Assembly: GCA_002118135.1 (NCBI GenBank) | Contig: BDIU01000058.1 | Span: 221,835 to 285,834, forward strand | From: Trebouxia sp. TZW2008 | Taxonomy: Eukaryota > Chlorophyta > Trebouxiophyceae > Trebouxiales > Trebouxiaceae | Direction: 5' to 3' | Length of the DNA: 64,000 nt | The notes under the pieces: generated by a model | Seen by the model: only the letters and a program-made list of their open reading frames with translations | The model's database searches: none | Told to the model about the DNA's origin: nothing | Position numbers and translations under genes: made by a program | Shown here: one piece after another, positions 58,101 through 64,000 of the stretch | Layout: the number at the start of each line of letters is the position of its first letter | Numbering within the stretch: the first letter of the stretch is position 1

Positions 58101-61100
58101 TGCCCTTGCTGATTGGCCCAAGCAGCATGGTCCAGATCACTGTCTAGGGAAAGGGGAACTGAGTACAAGGGCAGCTGATGACGAGCTCCCAGCAAGCTGT
58201 TTAGGCCTTGACGCAGCAGCTGGAACTCATCTACAGCCTGAGTGGGTTGAACCAGCTCACTCTGTTCTGCTTGCTGCATTGACCGAGCTTGGCTGTCAGG
58301 CACAGGTCCCTGCTCAAGTTCTGTGGTTGCATCAGCTACTGTGCTGTCTGTGTTATTGAGCTGAGGCTTGTAGTCCAGAGCCTCACCGTTGCTGTGCTTG
58401 GTGTTCAATGTGTTGAGCCCCTGAGTGACTTCTTCAGGGTGGTCTTGCTGCTTGAGTGACAGCAGCTTGCTAGAAGTTGCACCTGCAGCAATGTCCGTTT
58501 AGCTTGGGAGTGGCTGGTACAGATTTGGCATGACTAGTATGTGTCCTGCAACAGCAACAGTGGGTGCGATGGCAGCTGAGATTCATAAAATGAATTTCAA
58601 TTGGGGACGCGGGGGGAGGGGGGGGTGTGGGGGGGGGGGNNGGGGGGAGGGGGGGGGGTGGGGGGGGGGGCGCGGGTGACTGCAACCGAGGCATCTTGGG
58701 ACTTGCAAATTGCGGTCAAAGTATCACTTGCTTTTGCTACACCTTGCTGAACAAAATTTTTGGTATGTGCATTCTGAATGCATTTTCTGCAATGCAGGTC
58801 ATGATTGGCAGAGGGCATACCTGAATCATGGTGTCTTGCACCAGGGGATGTGTCCAGTTTGTCCTGCTGGTGCGTGGTCTTGACTTGCTTGGTAAATGAG
58901 TCTTGGTCATTGAGGGGCTCTTGAGTGACCTGCGTTGCAGCAGTAGAGTTTCAGGCATCAAAGATACTGGTTGCAAAGCATCAGACACACTTTGACAGCT
59001 GTCAACATTGGTAGAGGATGCTTGATGCAGAGTCACAATGCTAAATTGCAGCTGTGCAAGGGTAAATGCCAGTACATCCATTCTCCATCATTTTGCCTGA
59101 TTTTACACGGTCAAGTATGGCAGGCCCTCGTAGGAATACCCAAAACAAGCTGCTCTGCCAAAATCAGCCAGAGCACAGCAAGATCACTAAGCAAACATGT
59201 GACAATTGTGCTCGCAAGACGTGCTTACCTTGGCGTTTGTTGCTGATGGGAGCAAGTTGACATTGGCTGTAATTGCAGTGCCAAGTGTGTGGGTCTCATT
59301 GGAAGTGACTCCATGGCATGGTGCAGTTCTCAACCCAGGCTGGCAAGGTTGCCTGCCAGGCTGTAGTGGCTGAGCACCAGGGCTATTTGACAATGCCCTG
59401 GGGCAGCTTGGCAGTGCCCCAGGGCTCTTGAGGATTGCCTCATTGCTGTCAGTGATGTCGTCATCATCAAGCAGTACACGTGACTTGTCCACCATGCTAG
59501 GACGGCGTGATGATCTCTTCAGTATGATCGGCGGCTGATCTCTGCTGGGCACCCAAGGCTTCTGGAACCCTGTTGCCTCTTGAGCAGCAACTAACGCTGA
59601 GTCAGGCTTGCTGTCAGCAATGTTGTCGTCATCATCAAGCAGTATACGTGAGTTGTCCACCCTGCTGGGACGGTGTGACGATCTCTTCAGTATGAGTGGA
59701 GGCTGATCTCTACTGGGCACCCAGGGCTTCTGGACCCCTGTTGCCTCATGAGCAGTGACTAACGCTGAGCCAGCCTCGCTGACATCAACGATGTCATCCC
59801 CTGGCAGTATATGTGACCCGTCCACCCTGCTAGGGCGGTGTGATGATCTTTCGAGTATGAGCGGTGGCCAATCTCTGCTAGGCACCCAGGGCTTGGCAGT
59901 CTGATCCATAAAGAGATCTGGCATGGATTTGGATGCTCTCGACTGCTCAGTCAGTGTCACTGCTTCAGCACCTAAGCCAGTGTCAAGTTTGCCGTCAAAA
60001 GTGGTATCAGGCCTGATGTTCTGCTCTTCAAAGCTGTCCAGGTCTTCCAGGAAAGTTGTCTCAAAGTCAGCGCGGCTGCAGCAAAGCTGCTGTGACTGTC
60101 TGTTTATATTGGTGGCTGGACTCTCTGGCAAGCGCTGCTGCTGAGTGTATCTTAGGGACAGGGGGCGTGACTCCCTCCAATTGCCAGTGCCTGGACTGCG
60201 TGAGATCCTGTACTGTGGCGCTCTGCCTCTCATGCTTGTATCAGGACCTCTGTGGCCTGAGGGCATTGAATCTTCCTCTGTCAAATCACATGTCCTGTGA
60301 GCAGGGCTGCATGAGGCTCTCAAGCGCGCTCCTCTTCCTCGCGCTCTCATCTCTCTGCTGGCTGGTGAGCATCTGACCTCTAGATCTGGAAGCGTCTTGG
60401 GTGGGCCAGACTGACAGCTGCCTCTTGAGTCTGTGCTTGCTGTGTACAGATCAGGGGCATTGACCCAAGCAGTTGTGCTTGATGTGTCCAGATTGCATGG
60501 ATGGATGTTCCCAGGTGTGCGCACTGTAGGCTCATCAGAAGCGTGAATGCGAGAAATGGGGCGGCATCTGCCGCGAGAGGATTGTGCTGATCCCGAACAT
60601 TTGATACTATATGGCTGTACTACAGTAACAGGTAATATAGCGATCAAGGTAAAGTCTATGGTACATATATATGTTCTGCTGCGGCGGGGGATTTCACACA
60701 CCGGTGCAGAGTCAAAGATGCCTGCTGTAGACAACTGCAGAGTGACCGGCTGCTGCTTCTGCGCAGCTGTCTTGGGCTTGTAGCGCGGCCCTTGGCTGAT
60801 GCAGATGATGGTTGGGCTGGCTTTGGAGGTGCTGGTGGAAGGCTGGTGCTGATTTGCCCACTGACTGACTGCAGTGGCGGCCAACCTGCAGAAATATCAC
60901 AAGTCAGCATACACAGCACGTTAGCAGAAAGGCGCTTAGTTCGTAAGCAGAACAAGGACAGCAATAACATCTTCTTTTAGCTCTTGTGTGACAGAAAAGC
61001 AGTCAGTCAACGTAGAACTCAATTGACGTCTACGTAGCGGAAAGTAACACAGGTGGTTTTGCTTCAGGTTGAGGAGCAAGTGTGTTTGAGGACAATGTGC

Positions 61101-63705
61101 ATGGAGGACTTTCTTGCTAGCTTGAACAGCTTCTATGTACAGGGATTTCTGTTGCAGCAGCATCTTGTGCAGCAAGCAGGCGCTTCCGTCACTGTGCCAT
61201 TGGAGTCTGTGTACATGATGGTGTGTGAAACAAGCACAGGCCACTGATTCTAATGGCATAATGATGGAGGCTTACTCAGTCTTTGACAGATTTAGCTGAT
61301 GCATGCCCCAAAATGGCGCATGCAGCTTCACTTGTGTTGTAGTGGCATCTCATGCAGCCATAATGCACACTGTCACTGTGCCATTGGGGTCTGTGTACAC
61401 AATGGTGTGTGAAACGAGCACAGGCCATCATGTACACAGGTTTTATGACACAATCATGGTGGCTTGCTCAGTCTTTTGCGGACAGAGCTGATGCATGCCT
61501 CAGGATGAGGCATTTTCACTTGTAATGCAGCGGCATCTGGTGCAGCAAGGAGGCACACTGTCATTGTGTCATTGGAGTCTGTGTACATAATGGTGTGTGA
61601 AACAAGCACAGGCCATCATGTATTTCAATCCTCCAATCGCACAAGCGTGGAGGGTTGCTCAGCCTGTGGTCACAAGCTAGAGGGGCTCCATGCCTCAGAA
61701 CGACAGATGTGCCACGCCTAGACTGCTCCACCGAAAACGATGACATGCTTGACCGACACATGCAGCTGCCAACTTTGCAACCCTTAGGAATGGTGATTCC
61801 CAGAGCAGCTTGTATGTGTTTCACACTCATCCTTACGCTTGCCCATTACAGCCTTGTTGCTCCAGCATATCTACAGCATTCCTGTTGCTACATGGCTCGA
61901 GCTCTGCTTTGCGTGGCGTTGACAATACAATGTGGTCTTGCTGTTTGGGCCTGCTTGACTAAGCAATGCTGAGTGAGCTGTACTTTTGGCTCACCTTTGT
62001 GCAGTGTTTGCGACTGAGGGCATTTTGAGCACTGGGCCAGACTGCTTCTTGACCCTCAGGCAGGGGGGGACCTGATGGGCGCAGGCCTTACCCCAGGCCC
62101 AGCTGTACAGGCACCCCTCACTGATGCTGAACTTCTCAAAGCGCCAGCCAGACTTGGTACAGGCGTCTGACAGACCACCATTACTTTCCACCTGCTCTGC
62201 AAAGTCTAGGTTTGCTCTGAAGCCTAGCATATACACCATCTGTTGCCTACAAAACAGCAACACATGTTACAGCTTGAACTGCAGCTGTGAAAGAAGACTG
62301 TTTTCTGCAATAGCAAGCTGATGGGACAGAAACATGATGACTGCTTGTTAACCATGAGGTTGAAGGCAATGGACAGAACAACAGCAGGCTGTGCCATGTT
62401 TAGCACTTTTGAGCAGCACTTTCAGGAGCAAGACTACAGGACAACGCCATGTTGCTACTGATTACTGCCCTGTAGGGAGCTAAAATGCAGTGTGCTGACT
62501 TTGTCGCGTCAAGCCAAGAGATTGACAGTGCGTCGTGAGCATTCAAGTCCAACACTCATACAATTTTAGAGCAACCACTTTTGAAGCTGTGCACAAATTG
62601 ACACAGCTATGCTGAGAAGAATGTGTACCTGTCAGGATGAGTCCACCTCAGCAGTGGTGCTGTGTCCTCTAGACTCTTGGCAGCACCAGGAGGCTTGATC
62701 TCAATAGAGCTGAAAGCTTGACCCACCAAACTCACAAGGCTGCAACAAAAACATTCGCAGAGTCAAACCGTCGCACACAGCAAGTACTGAAAGAAGATGC
62801 AATTCAGGGCTACTGCACAAAATGTAGAAGCCAATCTCCTACCTAGACAGAAGAAAGAAAATACATGCGACCTTCATGAGTGCATGAGGCATGCGGCGGT
62901 AGCTAAGTGTTGCTGATTACAGGAACCTGTGCATTCAATATATAGCACAGCAGGCTTTGCGAGTCTAGCACGCTGGTGATGTGCAAAACAGCACTGCAAA
63001 CAGCATATGCAGTGCTGCAAGCTATGCATGAGAAAGCATGTGCATCACGCTCCTGATTGTGCAATCTTGCCAGTGGCCATGGACTCCTTGAACAGGGCAG
63101 CAAGGCATAGATTGAGCTGACACATGCAATACACCAAACAAGTCGCAGGATGTGATCCATGTTCAGCTAGTACCTGAGGGCTGGAGTGAAGACCGGGCAT
63201 GTCAGTTCAATAGCCATGCCTGCTGCTAGCTTGGTCACCCTCTCAGCAGCAGTGTATGCCCTCCAGGCAATCTTGTCATTCTGCATGTGCGCAGATCCCC
63301 AAGCTTTCTGGAACTCTGACAGGTAGTGTGGCATGTGACTGACCATCGCAGTTGACACCTTTTCGATGTTGACCACGTCAATATCACTAGGGGTCCTGTA
63401 TGCACAGGGGACTTTTGCAAGAAATGCAGCGAATTTACTACATTCTTCTGCATGAGAGTGTGTTCTCACGCATCCCTTGCATGCAGTGGCAGTGTTGCAA
63501 TGATGTTGAGAGCATACCTGGGATCCTGCAGTTCTACAGATGTAAGGTCAGCAACCCTGCTGCCTGCTTGGCGTGTTGCGTCGAGACTGCCTTCTCCTGT
63601 ATCTGTATCCGCATCTGAACTCTGTCCTAGCATACCACTAGACGGGGCGAGGGTTCGTTGCAGCTGTGCCCGCGGTTTTCTGGTTGGTTTGGTTTGTCGC
63701 CCCAT
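55135..63705 (-). CDS. Large unrecognised protein with long internal repeats (boundaries uncertain; could be two genes)
   Basis: Upstream exons chain cleanly in phase: 63518-63705 (MGRQTKPTRKPRAQLQR...), 63174-63395 (AMVSHMPHYLSEFQKAWGSA), 62629-62739, 61995-62246 (QQMVYMLGFRANLDFAEQVE), then an exon from 61206 (HSDGSACLLHKMLLQQKSLY). Beyond these come two long exons, 59229-60885 with three 55-56-residue repeats and 57246-58482 with Q/S-rich 20-residue repeats. Further candidates are 56933-57019 (LATCLHVCFWLFGFLDPAYV) and 55994-56100 (LYEYYSNMIGLDRV). The last exon, 55135-55252, encodes MRQLMQECPELVQELWDSTM and resembles the end of the ARM-BTB protein (MRESPELIQELWSSVL). I found no known domain. 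Whether 55135-57019 belongs to the same gene is open. Confidence 0.5.
55652..55702. repeat. Three 22-bp units ACAACATCAAGGCACCAATTGG
   Basis: Near-perfect tandem units CAACATCAAGGCACCAATTG at 55652-55702. Confidence 0.9.
57246..58482 (-). repeat. Coding repeats: 20-residue Q/S units and 35-residue units
   Basis: Within one open exon, about eight units of 57-60 bp (57664-58090) encode variants of DTEQQPQSGSSHS(S/L). Between 57280 and 57580, three units of about 105 bp encode variants of GSQ(D/N/G)F(T/A)THQPVPQPAS. All units are a multiple of three, so the array kept the frame. Confidence 0.85.
58611..58671. repeat. Poly-G tract with two undetermined bases
   Basis: A G-rich run interrupted by a few A, T and C and by NN at 58640-58641. 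It is intronic (minus strand, upstream of exon 57246-58482). The Ns mean the true length is unknown. Confidence 0.9.
59440..59905 (-). repeat. Three 55-56-residue coding repeats
   Basis: Units spaced 165-168 bp encode KPWVPSRD(Q/W)PP(L/I)IL(K/E)RSS(H/R)RPS followed by an acidic DDDD(N)I(A/T)DS stretch. Basic and acidic halves alternate. Conserved order and frame suggest selection on the repeat. Confidence 0.88.
61190..61640 (-). repeat. Three copies of an exon start (LQWHSDG)
   Basis: The acceptor ATGTACACAG|ACTCCAATGGCACAGTGA opens the working exon at 61206 and is repeated with variants at about 61395 and 61572 (periods about 180 bp). Only the first remains open beyond a few codons. Confidence 0.82.
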
Positions 63706-64000
63706 CCTTACTGACAGTGTGCAAAGAGTTGCACGTAAGTTGCTTTCTGCTTAGCAATACTAGGCACCGCAATGGCGCATTGCTATTAGAGCTGAAGTGC
63801 TAAGCAAGGCTGCGACAAGCGATGCCTGATTCTCAGATGTTTTCAGGAACTTGAAGTCAGCAGTCGCATTCAGCATGAAGTTTGACCGTCGCGCTTTTGG
63901 CGTTTCGGTCCCAGACGAGGGCGGGGCAACCATGGCCAGATTACTCGTCACCCCTCGTTTGAAATTTTGACTTGAAGCAGAGCATGGAATGTAAGGTTTC
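63706..64000 (-). promoter_or_regulatory. CpG-rich 5' flank with a short upstream ORF
   Basis: CpG-rich sequence precedes the ATG at 63705. It holds an ATG-initiated ORF (about 63760-63933, MVAPPSSGTETPKARRSNFM...) ending in a stop before the main start, so it is either an upstream ORF or an unspliced first exon. ATTTCAAACG lies at about 63954-63963 (minus-strand reading), similar to the TTCAAA words at other 5' ends. Confidence 0.4.

Noticed and set aside
1..64000. Transposable elements (reverse transcriptase, transposase, LTRs)
   Set aside because: No such protein motifs or long terminal repeats were seen; the repetitive content is explained by exon-edge duplications and simple repeats.

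Overview
The window is nuclear DNA of an intron-rich eukaryote, most likely a chlorophyte green alga (a trebouxiophyte-like genome of moderate GC would fit). The reasons are: genes broken into many short exons with GT-AG (and several GC-AG) junctions, acceptors almost always reading TGCAG, candidate chlorophyte polyadenylation signals TGTAA after 3' ends, a plant-type plastid NTF2-like protein, and a serine/arginine-rich transit-like leader on a PLP enzyme. There are no bacterial operons, rRNA, CRISPR arrays or recognisable transposons. The species cannot be fixed from the sequence alone.

Layout. 1-3050 (minus): the end of an NTF2/SnoaL-like gene running off the left edge, and an unrecognised gene. 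3546-9585 (plus): a Cys/Met-metabolism PLP enzyme in 8 exons, closed to an uninterrupted 536-aa reading frame. 10956-12447 (minus): a GT32/A4GALT-like glycosyltransferase. 13367-23146 (minus): a large coiled-coil protein. 24558-26042 (minus): a paralogue of the glycosyltransferase with the same intron position. 26888-38542 (plus): an EDEM3-type GH47 protein with a C-terminal PA domain. 39595-44589 (minus): an ARM/HEAT-like plus BTB/POZ protein. 46625-54874 (minus): a macro-domain ADP-ribosyltransferase (macroPARP), closed to an uninterrupted 758-aa frame. 55135-63705 (minus): a long, unrecognised, repeat-rich protein. CpG-rich stretches mark most 5' ends (about 3100-3550, 12300-12750, 26050-26900, 44280-44770, 54930-55010, 63540-63960).

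The most striking property is not a single gene. In almost every multi-exon gene here the introns are filled with decaying tandem copies of the neighbouring exon edge. If the copied unit includes the acceptor, the copies lie upstream of the working exon; if it includes the donor, they lie downstream. The working exon stays single and in frame while the intron grows and acquires arrays of extra 3' or 5' splice sites. Periods are often 130-200 bp (exactly 195 bp twice in the PLP enzyme; 183 bp in the macroPARP; about 250 bp in EDEM3), with shorter 64- and 80-bp arrays. Some copies are still open through the whole exon and then stop, so they could act as alternative terminal or poison exons, for example EDEM3 exon 12, macroPARP 48866-48990 and PLP-enzyme exon 2.

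The genes do not form one pathway. EDEM3 belongs to ER glycoprotein quality control; the two glycosyltransferases carry signal-anchor-like N termini and probably act in the secretory pathway; the PLP enzyme is probably plastidial sulfur amino-acid metabolism; macroPARP and ARM-BTB are signalling or protein-turnover types.
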